The notes: generated from the letters alone by a model not told the origin. A stretch of 64,000 nucleotides of DNA from Colwellia sp. PAMC 21821 (GCF_002077175.1 NZ_CP014943.1:1-64000); one strand, 5' to 3'; counted from the first letter of the stretch, positions 21,962-32,208 are shown. Program-made: numbers and translations.

Positions 21962-22975
21962 TTAATCTAGGCTCGCATCAATTTCAACTACGGTTCGGCC
22001 AGTAACCGTTCCTTCAACATAAGCGTCGAACGATTGAGGTAAATCAGCGAATTTAATCGTGGTAGGGGAAATAAGATCGAGTTTTGTCGGTTTTAAATCA
22101 CTCGCTAAACGCTTCCACCCTTGTGCTCTAACCGATAATGGCATTTCAACTGAATTAATACCGAGCAAGCTAACACCACGTAAGATAAAGGGCATAACCG
22201 TTGATTCAAGTTTGAAACCACCAGCAAGACCAATCGAAGCAATATTACCCCAAACATTAGTGGTCCGCGTAAGCCAAGCTAAGGTATCACCACCGACATT
22301 ATCAATCGCCCCGCCCCATTGGGCATTTTCTAATGGTTTAGTGCCCATTTCAATATCATGACGATTAATTAATTGACTTGCACCTAGTGCTTTTAAGTAA
22401 GGTTCTTGTGCTTTTTTACCCGTAAAAGCAATAACTTCGTAGCCGATATTCGACAACATATTAATCGCAAAACTTCCGACACCGCCCGTAGCACCGGTAA
22501 CGACAATGGGGCCTCGTTCAGGAATTTGGCCGTTATCTTCCATACGCTGTATTGCAAGCGCCGCGGTATAACCAGCAGTGCCGAGCGCCATAACATCACG
22601 CAAGCTCATACCATCAGGCAAGTTAACAATTGAATCGGCTTTAACGCGGGCATATTCGCTATAACCACCATCATAAAGCTCTGATAATTGCGCGCCACAA
22701 ACCAATACTTTATCTCCGGTTTGAAATCGCGAATCTTCTGAACTAACGACAACGCCTGATAAATCAATACCACCGACTAATGGATAAGTTCTTAAAATGC
22801 GCCCTTTACCGGTTGCTGCCAGTGCATCTTTATAATTTATGTCTGAATAAGCAACCTTAATCACTACTTCACCAGCGGTTAAGTCGTCTAAACAAATTTC
22901 CTCAAAGCCACTGGTAATGGTTTTGTCATTTTTATGAATACGAAATGCGGTAAATTTTGCTGGAATATTCAACAT
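21962..22975 (-). CDS. AcuI/YhdH-type acryloyl-CoA reductase, quinone oxidoreductase family
   Basis: This zinc-free medium-chain dehydrogenase/reductase of about 337 residues resembles E. coli YhdH/AcuI, which reduces toxic acryloyl-CoA to propionyl-CoA with NADPH. The family signature is in order: YSDINYKDALAATGKG, VGGIDLSGVV, the hinge GTAGYTAALA, NADPH-binding TGATGGVGSFA, and IDNVGGDTLAW. The start is set at ATG 22975 because AAGGCTC lies upstream. The open frame extends seven codons further (22996) without a better site. Acryloyl-CoA arises in 3-hydroxypropionate, propionate or DMSP breakdown. In this cluster it may detoxify acrylyl- or methacrylyl-type intermediates (inference). Confidence 0.83.
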   Translation of the reverse strand: MLNIPAKFTAFRIHKNDKTITSGFEEICLDDLTAGEVVIKVAYSDINYKDALAATGKGRILRTYPLVGGIDLSGVVVSSEDSRFQTGDKVLVCGAQLSELYDGGYSEYARVKADSIVNLPDGMSLRDVMALGTAGYTAALAIQRMEDNGQIPERGPIVVTGATGGVGSFAINMLSNIGYEVIAFTGKKAQEPYLKALGASQLINRHDIEMGTKPLENAQWGGAIDNVGGDTLAWLTRTTNVWGNIASIGLAGGFKLESTVMPFILRGVSLLGINSVEMPLSVRAQGWKRLASDLKPTKLDLISPTTIKFADLPQSFDAYVEGTVTGRTVVEIDASLD

Positions 22976-23137
22976 ATTAAGAGCCTTTTTATACATTATG
23001 TTAACGGCTGAACTTCGTGGTGAAATTCTGCCGTTAATAAACAGTTTTACGCAATATTTTAGTCAACTAGCATTCAATAAAATAGAGACCAAAACAATTA
23101 AACTTTAGTCCCGTTAGGCAAAGAGATTTAACATACC

Positions 23138-24931
23138 TCAGTGGTTATAATTAAAGAGCTCTTCTGGCATAGCCATTAATGATTTACTACCTGCTTCAAT
23201 CGCATAAATATGACCATCTATTCTTGGCAATAATCGCTCATTAAAAAACTCACCAACGTAAAGTTTTGCTTGATAAAAGTCTTCATCGTTATGTGCTGCT
23301 GCTTTTTCTGCCATTAAAACCCACATGTAGGCATAGCTTAATAAACCAAAGGCTGCTAAATAATCAGTTGCCGAGGCACCAACCATATTTTTATCTTCAT
23401 CATGCTCAGCAATAATTAAGCCTGTAATGGCTTTTAATTTTTCTAGCGCACCAGTTAAAGGTTGAACAAAACGAGTCAGTGCTTGGTTATCAGTATGCTG
23501 GTCGATAAATGATGTTATTTCATTAAAATAGACATCAAGAAACTTACCCTTATTAGCAACGACTTTACGGCCAAGTAGATCTAGCGCTTGAATGCCATTA
23601 GTGCCTTCATAAATTTGCGCAATACGCACATCGCGCACTAGCTGCTCTTGACCCCATTCACGCACATAACCGTGGCCACCAAAAACCATTTGGCCTAAGT
23701 TACAGCTTTCGTATGCCATGTCGGTCATAAACGCTTTAGCGACCGGCGTTAACAATGCAACTAACTGCTCAGCTTGCTGTTTTTCAGCATCATTAGCAGA
23801 AAATTTAACAATATCGAGTTGTTTAGCAACATAAGTAGAAAAACAGCGGCCCCCTTCGTTAAATGCTCGCATAGTTAACAGCATTTTTCTAACATCTGGA
23901 TGAACAATAAGCGAGTCGGCTTTTTTATCTGCTGATTTTACACCGGTAGCACTGCGACCTTGAATACGTTCAATGGCGTATTCTGCCGCTTGTTGATATG
24001 AGGTTTCTGCTGCACCAACGCCTTGAATGCCCATACCTAAACGTTCATAGTTCATCATAGTGAACATGTAGTTAAGGCCTTTATTTTCTTCGCCAACTAA
24101 AAAGCCTTTAGCTGTATCAAAGTTCATCACACAAGTTGCTGAGCCTTTAATACCCATTTTGTGCTCAATTGAGCCACAAGTAACGGTATTTCTAGCGCCT
24201 AAACTGCCATCATCGTTTAATAAAAACTTAGGGACAACGAACATAGAAATACCGCGAGGACCTTCAGGCGCGCCTGGTATTTTAGCTAACACTAAATGAA
24301 TAATGTTTTCTGTTAAGTCTTGTTCGCCGCCGGTGATAAATATTTTAGTACCTGATAAAGCAAAACTGCCATCGTCTAACGCTTCTGCTTTTGCGGTCAT
24401 TATACCTAAATCACTGCCCGCATGAGGTTCGGTCAAACACATAGTACCTGCCCACTTACCCGAATACATATTTTCTAAGTAAGTTTGCTTCATTTCTTCG
24501 CTAGCGTGAGCACTAAGCGCCAAACTTGCGCCCGCCGTTAACATTGGGTAAAGCGCAAATGAAATAGAAGCCGATTGGGTCATTTCTTCAACAAACGATT
24601 GCAACATTTTAGGCATGCCCATACCGCCATGTTCTGGGTCACCACTTAATGCGCCCCAACCACCTTCACAGTAAAGTTGATACGCTTTGGCAAAACCATC
24701 GGGCGTTGTTACCTCTCCGTTAGACCAAGTCGCACCTTGTTCATCACTGTTACGATTTAAGGGCGCGATAACACCAGCGGTTAACTTTGCGCCCTCTGAT
24801 AAAATTGCATCGGCAGTGTCTTTATCAATTAGCTCAGCAACAGCTGGCATGGTTGACCATAATTTTTCAGCATTAAAAACTTCATGCAATAAAAATTGCA
24901 TATCGCGCATTGGCGCTTGGTAATTACTCAT
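23138..24931 (-). CDS. acyl-CoA dehydrogenase, long C-terminal-domain type
   Basis: This flavoenzyme introduces the trans-2 double bond into acyl-CoA. The 597 residues exceed the usual 380-400 because of an extra C-terminal helical domain, as in the DmdC-like and related long ACADs. Motifs are MCLTEPHAGSDLG (FAD region), GTKIFITGGEQD and IYEGTNGIQALDLLGRK, in which the glutamate of YEG is the expected catalytic base. It is 41 bp downstream of icmF and clearly cotranscribed. Substrate candidates are butyryl-CoA produced by IcmF, or methylmercaptopropionyl-CoA if DmdC-like. Sequence alone does not decide. Confidence 0.9.
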   Translation of the reverse strand: MSNYQAPMRDMQFLLHEVFNAEKLWSTMPAVAELIDKDTADAILSEGAKLTAGVIAPLNRNSDEQGATWSNGEVTTPDGFAKAYQLYCEGGWGALSGDPEHGGMGMPKMLQSFVEEMTQSASISFALYPMLTAGASLALSAHASEEMKQTYLENMYSGKWAGTMCLTEPHAGSDLGIMTAKAEALDDGSFALSGTKIFITGGEQDLTENIIHLVLAKIPGAPEGPRGISMFVVPKFLLNDDGSLGARNTVTCGSIEHKMGIKGSATCVMNFDTAKGFLVGEENKGLNYMFTMMNYERLGMGIQGVGAAETSYQQAAEYAIERIQGRSATGVKSADKKADSLIVHPDVRKMLLTMRAFNEGGRCFSTYVAKQLDIVKFSANDAEKQQAEQLVALLTPVAKAFMTDMAYESCNLGQMVFGGHGYVREWGQEQLVRDVRIAQIYEGTNGIQALDLLGRKVVANKGKFLDVYFNEITSFIDQHTDNQALTRFVQPLTGALEKLKAITGLIIAEHDEDKNMVGASATDYLAAFGLLSYAYMWVLMAEKAAAHNDEDFYQAKLYVGEFFNERLLPRIDGHIYAIEAGSKSLMAMPEELFNYNH

Positions 24932-24972
24932 CGCTCATACTCACCTGGTTGCTAATATTAATGGAACAAAAC

Positions 24973-27900
24973 TTACATGTTGCGACGGTATTGGCCGCCA
25001 GCTTCAAATAATGAATTAACAATTTGCCCTAATGAACACACTTTACAAGCATCCATCATCAGCTCGAAAATATTTTCATGTTTAATCGCCGCTTCTTGTA
25101 AACGCTTGAGTAACACTTCTACTTCAGCTTCGTTGGCTTTATTTAAACTTGCTAACATTTCAATTTGATAAGTTTTTTCTTCTTCGGTTGCGCGGATAAC
25201 TTCTTCCGGCACAATCGTTGGCGAGCCAGTAGAACTTAAGAAAGTATTTACCCCAATAATTGGAAATTCACCTGAATGTTTTAAGTGCTCGTAATGCATA
25301 CTTTCTTCTTGAATTTTGCCACGTTGGTACATAGTTTCCATCGCGCCCAGCACGCCACCACGTTCGTTGATGCGATCAAACTCAGTTAATACCGCTTCTT
25401 CAACTAAATCAGTTAACTCTTCAATAATAAAGGCACCTTGAATCGGGTTTTCATTTTTCGAAAGTCCCAGTTCACGGTTGATGATTAATTGAATCGCCAT
25501 CGCACGACGAACACTGTCTTCGGTAGGCGTTGTGATCGCTTCATCATAAGCATTAGTATGCAAAGAGTTACAGTTATCGTTTATCGCATAAAGCGCTTGT
25601 AATGTGGTGCGAATATCGTTGAAATCAATTTCTTGTGCATGCAATGAACGACCAGAAGTTTGAATGTGGTATTTTAACATTTGTGCACGGGCATTCGCGC
25701 CGTATTTGTTCTTCATAGCTTTTGACCAAATACGACGAGCCACTCGACCAATTACCGCATATTCTGGGTCAATACCGTTTGAGAAGAAGAACGATAAGTT
25801 AGGACCAAACTCGTTAATGTCCATGCCACGGCTTAAGTAATATTCTACAAAGGTAAAGCCGTTCGCTAAGGTTAATGCCAACTGGGTAATTGGGTTCGCG
25901 CCAGCTTCTGCAATATGGTAACCAGAAATTGATACTGAATAGAAGTTACGCACGCCTTTATCAATGAAGTACTCTTGAACATCACCCATTAAACGCAAGG
26001 CAAATTCTGTTGAGAAAATACAGGTGTTCTGCGCTTGGTCTTCTTTTAAAATATCAGCTTGAACCGTGCCACGAACTAAGGTTAAAGTTTTTGCTTTTAT
26101 TGCTTGGTAAACTTCCGGCGGTAATACTTGATCGCCTGTTACACCTAACAACATTAAACCTAAACCGTCGTTACCTTCAGGTAACGCACCTTGATAGCTT
26201 GGACGTTCACAGCCCTTGCCTTGGTAGATTTTTTTAATGGTGGCAGCAACTTCTTTTTCTAAACCATTTTCAGTGATAAAACGTTCACATTGTTGATCAA
26301 TCGCGGCATTTAAGAAGAAACCTAGCAACATAGGTGCTGGGCCGTTAATAGTCATTGAAACTGAAGTCATGGCGTGGGCCAAGTCAAAACCAGAGTAAAG
26401 TTTTTTAGCATCATCTAAACAACAAATTGAAACACCGGCATTACCAATTTTTCCGTAAATATCAGGGCGAATAGCTGGATCGTTACCATATAAAGTTACC
26501 GAGTCAAACGCGGTTGATAAACGCTTAGCCGGCATGCCTTTTGAAACATAATGGAAACGACGGTTAGTACGCTCCGGACCACCTTCACCAGCGAACATAC
26601 GTGTTGGGTCTTCACCTTCACGTTTGAATGGAAATAAACCAGCCGTGTATGGAAATTCACCCGGTACGTTCTCTTGTAAGTTCCACTTTAATATATCGCC
26701 CCAACCTTGATATTTAGGCATGCTGATTTTTGGAATTGCACTACCCGACAATGATTTTGTATGCGTTTGGATTGAAAGCTCTTTATCACGCACTTTAAAT
26801 TTAAATTCAGGGTCTTTATAACGCTGAACTTTATCTGCCCATTGCTCTAGCAATAGTTTGTTTTTAGGATCTAAATCTAACTCAACATGAGTATAAAGCG
26901 CTTGCAGTTGAGTAACTAAATCGGCTGATACATCTGTCTCTGTTTCTTTTGCGGTTTCAATTGCTTGATGAATACCATAAAGCTTTTGCGCTACAGTCGT
27001 TTGGTTTTCAACCCAAACATCATAGCCACGGTTACTTTCTGATATTTCAGATAAATAACGAATACGGTTACCTGGAATAACACTGCTCTTATTCGCTAAC
27101 GTGCCTTCAGTAGACAACAAATCACCAACCGTTAAGCCTGACTTTGTATTTAACGCTGTGATCACCGCATTGTATAACTCGGTCATGCCACGGTCGTTAA
27201 ATTGTGACGCGATAGTGCCATATACCGGTACTTCATCATCGCCCGCTTCAAACATACCGCGGTTACGTTTATATTGTTTTTTCACATCACGCAGTGCATC
27301 AAGTGCGCCACGTTTATCAAATTTGTTCAATGCGATTATGTCAGCGAAATCTAACATATCGATTTTTTCAAGCTGCGTTGCCGCGCCGTATTCAGGTGTC
27401 ATTACATATAAAGAAACATCTGAATGCTCTTCAATTTCAGTATCTGATTGTCCAATACCTGAAGTTTCTAAAATGATTAAATCAAAGTCGGTCGCTTTTA
27501 AAATATCCAGTGTATCGTTTACATAAACAGATAACGCTAGGTTAGATTGACGTGTTGCTAAAGAGCGCATATAAACACGGTCATTATTTACCGCGTTCAT
27601 GCGAATACGGTCACCCAGTAAAGCACCTCCAGTTTTACGCTTTGAAGGATCAACTGACACAATAGCAATTTTACTATCATCGGTTGCCATTAAAAAGCGA
27701 CGAATAAGCTCATCAACTAACGACGATTTACCTGCGCCACCGGTACCGGTAATACCTAATACTGGCGTTTTACTGATCGCAGCAATTTTACGAATTTTAG
27801 TCAGGTCACTTTTGTTTTCTTCTGGGGCGTTTTCTGCCGCTGAAATTAAACGGGCAATGGCTTGTTTTTTATCTTGTAGTGGCACGCCTTTCTTTAAATT

Positions 27901-28368
27901 GGCAACGTCATCTTTTTTAACGTTTACGCCAGTTTTAAAATCACAGCGCTCTAACATGTCGTCAATCATACCCAGTAAACCTAGGGCACGACCATCATCA
28001 GGAGAATAAATACGAGTAATACCGTAATCTTGCAGCATTTTTATTTCGTCTGGGAGTATAACGCCACCACCGCCGCCAACGATACGAATATGTTCACAAC
28101 CTCGTTCTTTCAATAGGTCATACATATATTTGAAATATTCGTTATGACCACCTTGATAAGAGGTCATGGCAATGGCATTGGCATCTTCTTGAATAGCCGT
28201 ATTTACCACTTCTTCAACACTGCGGTCATGCCCGAGATGAATAACTTCTGCACCGCTTGATTGCAAAATTCTACGCATAATATTAATAGCTGCATCGTGA
28301 CCATCAAATAATGATGCTGCCGTTACAATACGGATTTTATTTTTTAACTGATATCTTTCAGTATTCAT
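24973..28368 (-). CDS. icmF: fused isobutyryl-CoA mutase / G-protein chaperone IcmF
   Basis: IcmF interconverts isobutyryl-CoA and n-butyryl-CoA by adenosylcobalamin radical chemistry and carries its own GTPase chaperone. The 1,131-residue protein has the domains in family order. The B12-binding domain is first ([12 protein letters not shown]; Asp22, His24). A MeaB-like G domain follows, with P-loop GTGGAGKSS (about 210), [16 protein letters not shown] and NKFDKRG. The large mutase barrel comes last, with the IcmF-type stretches [14 protein letters not shown] and [15 protein letters not shown]. Phenylalanine rather than tyrosine in this loop favours isobutyryl- over methylmalonyl-CoA. It is the first gene of a five-gene minus-strand run, opposite a divergent AraC regulator. 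Ribosome site GAGAG precedes the ATG. Confidence 0.95.
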   Translation of the reverse strand: MNTERYQLKNKIRIVTAASLFDGHDAAINIMRRILQSSGAEVIHLGHDRSVEEVVNTAIQEDANAIAMTSYQGGHNEYFKYMYDLLKERGCEHIRIVGGGGGVILPDEIKMLQDYGITRIYSPDDGRALGLLGMIDDMLERCDFKTGVNVKKDDVANLKKGVPLQDKKQAIARLISAAENAPEENKSDLTKIRKIAAISKTPVLGITGTGGAGKSSLVDELIRRFLMATDDSKIAIVSVDPSKRKTGGALLGDRIRMNAVNNDRVYMRSLATRQSNLALSVYVNDTLDILKATDFDLIILETSGIGQSDTEIEEHSDVSLYVMTPEYGAATQLEKIDMLDFADIIALNKFDKRGALDALRDVKKQYKRNRGMFEAGDDEVPVYGTIASQFNDRGMTELYNAVITALNTKSGLTVGDLLSTEGTLANKSSVIPGNRIRYLSEISESNRGYDVWVENQTTVAQKLYGIHQAIETAKETETDVSADLVTQLQALYTHVELDLDPKNKLLLEQWADKVQRYKDPEFKFKVRDKELSIQTHTKSLSGSAIPKISMPKYQGWGDILKWNLQENVPGEFPYTAGLFPFKREGEDPTRMFAGEGGPERTNRRFHYVSKGMPAKRLSTAFDSVTLYGNDPAIRPDIYGKIGNAGVSICCLDDAKKLYSGFDLAHAMTSVSMTINGPAPMLLGFFLNAAIDQQCERFITENGLEKEVAATIKKIYQGKGCERPSYQGALPEGNDGLGLMLLGVTGDQVLPPEVYQAIKAKTLTLVRGTVQADILKEDQAQNTCIFSTEFALRLMGDVQEYFIDKGVRNFYSVSISGYHIAEAGANPITQLALTLANGFTFVEYYLSRGMDINEFGPNLSFFFSNGIDPEYAVIGRVARRIWSKAMKNKYGANARAQMLKYHIQTSGRSLHAQEIDFNDIRTTLQALYAINDNCNSLHTNAYDEAITTPTEDSVRRAMAIQLIINRELGLSKNENPIQGAFIIEELTDLVEEAVLTEFDRINERGGVLGAMETMYQRGKIQEESMHYEHLKHSGEFPIIGVNTFLSSTGSPTIVPEEVIRATEEEKTYQIEMLASLNKANEAEVEVLLKRLQEAAIKHENIFELMMDACKVCSLGQIVNSLFEAGGQYRRNM

Positions 28369-28642
28369 CTCATACTCTCTTATTTGTCAAAATCGCTTTC
28401 TCACAATAACAACCCATCGTATTGGTAACGAAAACAGCGATATCATGAAGCAATAATTACCTTAAATTCACAACCTAGTTAGCACTCATGCACTAGTTTT
28501 AGTCGTAAAACTCGATAATGGAAACTTAATGAAGAAATTAGAACACACTAAAAATGTAATGAACATTGATTTTATTGTCAATTTGATGGACTATGTTGTG
28601 ATTAGACCACTAGAACAATATCTGTAATTATTATAGGCTATC

Positions 28643-29584
28643 ATGTCAAATATCAAACTAAAAAGCTCCGCTGATATTCGGTTATTTATTCCGGTGTTTT
28701 TATTGAAAAAATTAGCTAAACATCGTTTAACGGACGGTTTATATCCAGTTTCTTTAGGTATGACGCAAGCCAATAATAATTATAAGTTACAACAAGAAAA
28801 TAACCATTGCCATAGCTTGATTTACTGTTTATCGGGTACCGGAAAATTACGTTACCAAGATAAAGAAAGAATAATAGAACGTGGCGATCTTGTTATTATT
28901 AATGCTAATACTCCCTTCATTTTCACCCTTGATAAAACTCAAGAAACAATAACTAAAATTAGCCAAAGTGATAAGCAAATCAATAGCCGTGATAGCAAAG
29001 CTGTTGACAATATATTCTATTGGATTAACTTTACCGGCACCTTAGCGCAAGATTTTGCTGAGCGATTGTTAATGAAAATGGATAGTGGTGTCGCGCATGT
29101 GGGCGTGCTGAATAATATTGTTAGCGATTTTGATCACCTACTGGCATTGGGTGCTCGAGGTTATACAGCGACGAACGTTATTCATGCCGTGCATATTTTG
29201 CAACAAGCTTTGAGTTTTCTCGCACTGCAATTACGTTTAACCATGTTTAATAACAGTTCTAGTTTTGATTTGGAGGCGGTTGAGGCATTAATGCGCAACA
29301 GTTTGCACCAAGAACTGAGCTTAGATACGCTAGCCCATTACAGTCAATTATCTAAATTTCACTTTGCGAAAAAATTTAAAGAGTTAACTGACAGCTCCCC
29401 TATTCAACACTTTATCAATATGAAAATTCAACATGCTTGTTCACAACTCGATAATAGTGATATTGCCATTAAAGACATAGCCAGTGGTTTAGGCTATAGC
29501 GACCCGTATTATTTTTCTCGACTGTTCAAAAAACTAGTCGGCATTTCACCAAAACAATATCGTGATTCTCGACATAGTTCATAA
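28643..29584 (+). CDS. AraC family transcriptional regulator
   Basis: This 313-residue regulator has an N-terminal cupin-like ligand domain (about 40-110: HSLIYCLSGTGKLRY, RGDLVIINANTPF). Its C-terminal double helix-turn-helix (about 210-310) includes LDTLAHYSQLSKFHFAKKF and the family signature DIASGLGYSDPYYFSRLFKK with KLVGISPKQYR. It is transcribed divergently from icmF with 274 bp between them, the common layout for a local activator, so it probably controls the acyl-CoA cluster. The inducer is unknown. No operator repeat is obvious in the intergenic region. Confidence 0.9.
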   Translation: MSNIKLKSSADIRLFIPVFLLKKLAKHRLTDGLYPVSLGMTQANNNYKLQQENNHCHSLIYCLSGTGKLRYQDKERIIERGDLVIINANTPFIFTLDKTQETITKISQSDKQINSRDSKAVDNIFYWINFTGTLAQDFAERLLMKMDSGVAHVGVLNNIVSDFDHLLALGARGYTATNVIHAVHILQQALSFLALQLRLTMFNNSSSFDLEAVEALMRNSLHQELSLDTLAHYSQLSKFHFAKKFKELTDSSPIQHFINMKIQHACSQLDNSDIAIKDIASGLGYSDPYYFSRLFKKLVGISPKQYRDSRHSS

Positions 29585-29772
29585 AGTGTAAATCAATAAA
29601 GTTAAATTAAAATAATAAAACGAAGCATGAAGGTACTTATTACAACGCTAAATTTACTATAGCTTTGACTGAACAGCCTAAGTTGAAAAATATCTACAAA
29701 CAGTGCCACCATAAACTATTTAATCCAACATAAAGCCTAGGTCAAAAAAGGATCACTTAGATACGATAGCGG
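29585..29772. other. gap between araC-like gene and the Fic region
   Basis: 188 bases without a gene. Near the right end (29759-29777) is AGATACGATAGCGGACGTT, almost identical to 32045-32063, marking a repeat that recurs on the far side of the Fic region. Confidence 0.5.
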
Positions 29773-29925
29773 ACGTTTCAATATCTATTTTAAACTTCTA
29801 TCGTTTGCCAATTTTTTTGTTCCAAGTATAGGTTGCAATGTACCTTATTAATTTATTGCCTATTGAGTAAGTCATAAAGTATGAAAGTGAGTAAAATCAC
29901 CCATCGTTTGAACAATAAATTATTA
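29773..29925 (+). repeat. left direct repeat flanking the fic gene, with truncated gene start
   Basis: 153 bp nearly identical to 31551-31704 in the same orientation. It contains the upstream region, the start codon (29881) and first 15 codons (MKVSKITHRLNNKLL) of the small gene that is complete at 31660. It then diverges and runs to a stop near 29962, overlapping the convergent end of fic. Confidence 0.88.
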
Positions 29926-29935
29926 AGAGCTACAG

Positions 29936-31447
29936 CTATAATAGCGAAGCTAAAAATTTTGTAAAAGGGGTAATATTTTGCTCTACACTTGCCGCTTCTA
30001 ATGCTTCCATGTACTCACTTCTTTGCTCAACGGGTACAACCGTCCACGAATAACCACCTGCGGCCATCATCAAGTTCATGATAAAACGCCCCATACGGCC
30101 ATTACCATCAAAATAAGGGTGAATATAAACAAAAATAAAATGACCTAATACCACTCGAACCGCAGAGTTATCTTCTTCCATTAACAAATCAAAAAGTGCA
30201 GGCATCATATCTCTAACTGCCGCTCTGGTTGGTGGTGTATGTTTTGATTTTCTAATATAAACGGGCCCTGTTCGATAACCAGCTAAATCAGATTGTTTAA
30301 TAATACCAGCACCAACACTTGGGCCGAATAAAGCTAAATGCCAATCAGCATGAGTAGCTTCGAATACTTCACCAGCATTTTCACCATTAAGTACACGTTC
30401 AACGGCTAGCTTTACTTGTTGAAAGGCATCCCAATAACCTTTTGCCGCCATGGCATCTAAATGCTTTCTATTATCATCAGATTGTTCAGGGTTCCAGTTA
30501 CCTGAGCGCACTTGTTCAATTAGCTCATGTGTTACTCGGTAGCCTTCAATCGATAGCGAGTGATAAGCATCATTAACAAACTTGTCTTCTACTTCATTTA
30601 AGTAGCCTTGAACATTTATTTTAATGTCAGTTACATCAGGAAAATGGGTGATCACATCTGTTCGCATGCTTTGCCACAATAAACGCAGTCGATTTACATA
30701 GGGTGAAACCTCACGGCGACCAAAGGTTATCTCAGTTACATCTTCAAATGGGTCAACTTCTTTTACTTTAAAATCGGCAGCAATCATTCCTTTAATAATG
30801 TTATTAGCAATTAAGTCTCTGCCAATATTACGAAATGCCCCCGCCAAACGGCCTGCGCTGGCAACATGGCCACCATGAAGTAAGACACTTAGCACTTCTG
30901 AGGCATCTGTCACCATTGAAAGCAGTGTTCTCATTTGGATTGGCTTTTGTGCAAAAGTAGTTTTAGCACAATGCACTAAACTTGCTTCCAAGCTATATAC
31001 TCTCAAACCATCGACTTTGGTTAACTGTGCTTGTTCTGGCATAGCAGAGCGAATATCGAATACCGAAGTATTATGAAGTAAAGCCGTTGGTTTATTTCGA
31101 CCTTTAGGCGAGCGTACTAATAACTGAGGTGGAACAGTTTTATCACCAATAAGAATTTGTATTGATTGCTCTGGTGATAAACACCAGTTTTGTTCAAGAC
31201 GCCCATCTAAATACGCTCCACAAAAACCCCAAAAAGACGTATACCAAGCGGTACTATCACCTTGTTTTTCATCTGGGCTTGAAGGAATATACCAACCTCG
31301 CATCACTTCCTTGATGAAGCCATGCTTAGTCAAGCGCTCTCTATCGGTGCGTTCAAGCATTTTCGATTGCACTGCAATAATCCCGCTATCTTGTAGTAGC
31401 TTTAATTGCTGTAGCGAATGTGCAAGCTTTTCTGATACTTGATTCAT
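29936..31447 (-). CDS. class II Fic domain protein with N-terminal winged-helix-like region
   Basis: Fic enzymes transfer AMP (or a related group) from a nucleotide to hydroxyl side chains of target proteins. The core HPYFDGNGRMGR starts at His443 of 503 residues and is complete. The inhibitory helix motif (S/T)xxxE(G/N) is present as SLSIEG (297-302) ahead of the Fic fold, which defines a class II, self-inhibited Fic; Glu301 is the predicted clamp. The first ~250 residues (SGIIAVQSKMLERTD..., GWYIPS, GDKTVPPQLLVRSP) resemble the AbiEi/winged-helix antitoxin-type N-terminus, which suggests self-regulation. Start: ATG 31447 with GGTGATA upstream; an ATG 10 codons earlier lies inside the 23-bp repeats. 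It lies between direct repeats, as a mobile cargo gene would. Confidence 0.88.
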   Translation of the reverse strand: MNQVSEKLAHSLQQLKLLQDSGIIAVQSKMLERTDRERLTKHGFIKEVMRGWYIPSSPDEKQGDSTAWYTSFWGFCGAYLDGRLEQNWCLSPEQSIQILIGDKTVPPQLLVRSPKGRNKPTALLHNTSVFDIRSAMPEQAQLTKVDGLRVYSLEASLVHCAKTTFAQKPIQMRTLLSMVTDASEVLSVLLHGGHVASAGRLAGAFRNIGRDLIANNIIKGMIAADFKVKEVDPFEDVTEITFGRREVSPYVNRLRLLWQSMRTDVITHFPDVTDIKINVQGYLNEVEDKFVNDAYHSLSIEGYRVTHELIEQVRSGNWNPEQSDDNRKHLDAMAAKGYWDAFQQVKLAVERVLNGENAGEVFEATHADWHLALFGPSVGAGIIKQSDLAGYRTGPVYIRKSKHTPPTRAAVRDMMPALFDLLMEEDNSAVRVVLGHFIFVYIHPYFDGNGRMGRFIMNLMMAAGGYSWTVVPVEQRSEYMEALEAASVEQNITPFTKFLASLL

Positions 31448-31456
31448 ATTATCACC

Positions 31457-31548
31457 GTTAGCTTTTGCTGAAATCATTTGTTAGCTTTTAGTGTAATGTA
31501 TAATTAGCTTTTAATGCAAATGCTAGTTAGCTTTTAATGTAGGTCAGA
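31457..31548. repeat. four tandem 23-bp repeats upstream of fic
   Basis: GTTAGCTTTT (ATTAGCTTTT in copy 3) starts at 31457, 31480, 31503 and 31526, exactly 23 bp apart. The first 10 bases are conserved, copies 2-4 share a further ARTG, and the rest varies. The array sits 10-100 bp before the fic start, where a repressor or activator would bind. The fic N-terminus looks DNA-binding and is the natural candidate ligand (inference). Confidence 0.85.
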
Positions 31549-31550
31549 TG

Positions 31551-31704
31551 ACATTTCAATATCTATTTTAAACTTCTATTGTTTGCCAATTTTTTTGTTC
31601 CAACTAGTAGGTTACAATGTACCTTGTTAATTTAGTGCCTATTGAGTATGTCATAAAGTATGAAAATGAGTAAAATCTGCCATCGTTTGAACAATAAGTT
31701 ATTG
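31551..31704 (+). repeat. right direct repeat flanking the fic gene
   Basis: Copy of 29773-29925, differing at about 20 positions, one of them a single-base gap. It comprises the promoter region and first ~15 codons of the complete gene at 31660. Confidence 0.88.
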
Positions 31705-31959
31705 GATGTATTAGTCCAAATCAATGAAGAGGCAAAGCAAGTCGATGGCTTTAGTCATTTAAGTCACTCTGTTCAATTCGATTGCTTCCCTGCCAGTTTA
31801 TTAGTGTATTGCCATTTTAGTGAAGCACAACAGTTACGTGTTGCACAGAGCAGTCATGCTGAAACCAAATTACAAAAACAGTTGCATAAATTACTTTTTA
31901 AAAAAGGGATCGTATTAAAAGATCCGAAAATGAATTTAAAACTACAAGGTCCGGCTTAA
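31660..31959 (+). CDS. conserved small protein, paralogue of the gene at 51074
   Basis: This is a 99-residue protein of unknown function. It shares a pattern with the 113-residue protein encoded at 51074-51415: L(D/N)N ... L..V ... GF..L.H.V.FD.FP.SL...C.F. Families with this pattern are sometimes labelled Fis-like regulators, but I see no helix-turn-helix. Its 5' region is duplicated on the other side of fic. ATG start, no strong ribosome site (AAAGT). No partner gene is apparent. Confidence 0.65.
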   Translation: MKMSKICHRLNNKLLDVLVQINEEAKQVDGFSHLSHSVQFDCFPASLLVYCHFSEAQQLRVAQSSHAETKLQKQLHKLLFKKGIVLKDPKMNLKLQGPA

Positions 31960-32037
31960 AATCAAACAGAGTATATTTCACAAGTTGTGTAATATATTCA
32001 GCTAGATGGATAATACCCTAATACTCACTGACCAGAT
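31960..32037. other. short gap after the conserved small gene
   Basis: 78 bases, nothing recognisable. It leads directly into the 171-bp inverted-repeat segment. Confidence 0.4.
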
Positions 32038-32208
32038 GTTAACAAAGATACGATTGCGGACGTTCCTCACAGATGAGTATATGGGACTTTTGATGATGGA
32101 TTTTTGCCAGTAAGTCGCTCAGCCTGAGTGTGAACAATACCACCATTACAGTCGTTCAATATTTAATCTTTAAAGGCGGCTTATCCGACGGACGTTAGCT
32201 TTGTTAAC
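32038..32208. mobile_element. 171-bp segment with 10-bp terminal inverted repeats
   Basis: GTTAACAAAG (32038) and CTTTGTTAAC (32199-32208) bracket a gene-free interior. GGACGTT occurs inside both ends. The left end matches the repeat seen at 29759. It is probably a small non-autonomous element, or the scarred boundary of the cassette region. Confidence 0.5.

Noticed and set aside
31457..31548. CRISPR array
   Set aside because: The repeats are 23-bp units with only about 10 conserved bases and no spacer/repeat alternation, and no cas gene is present.
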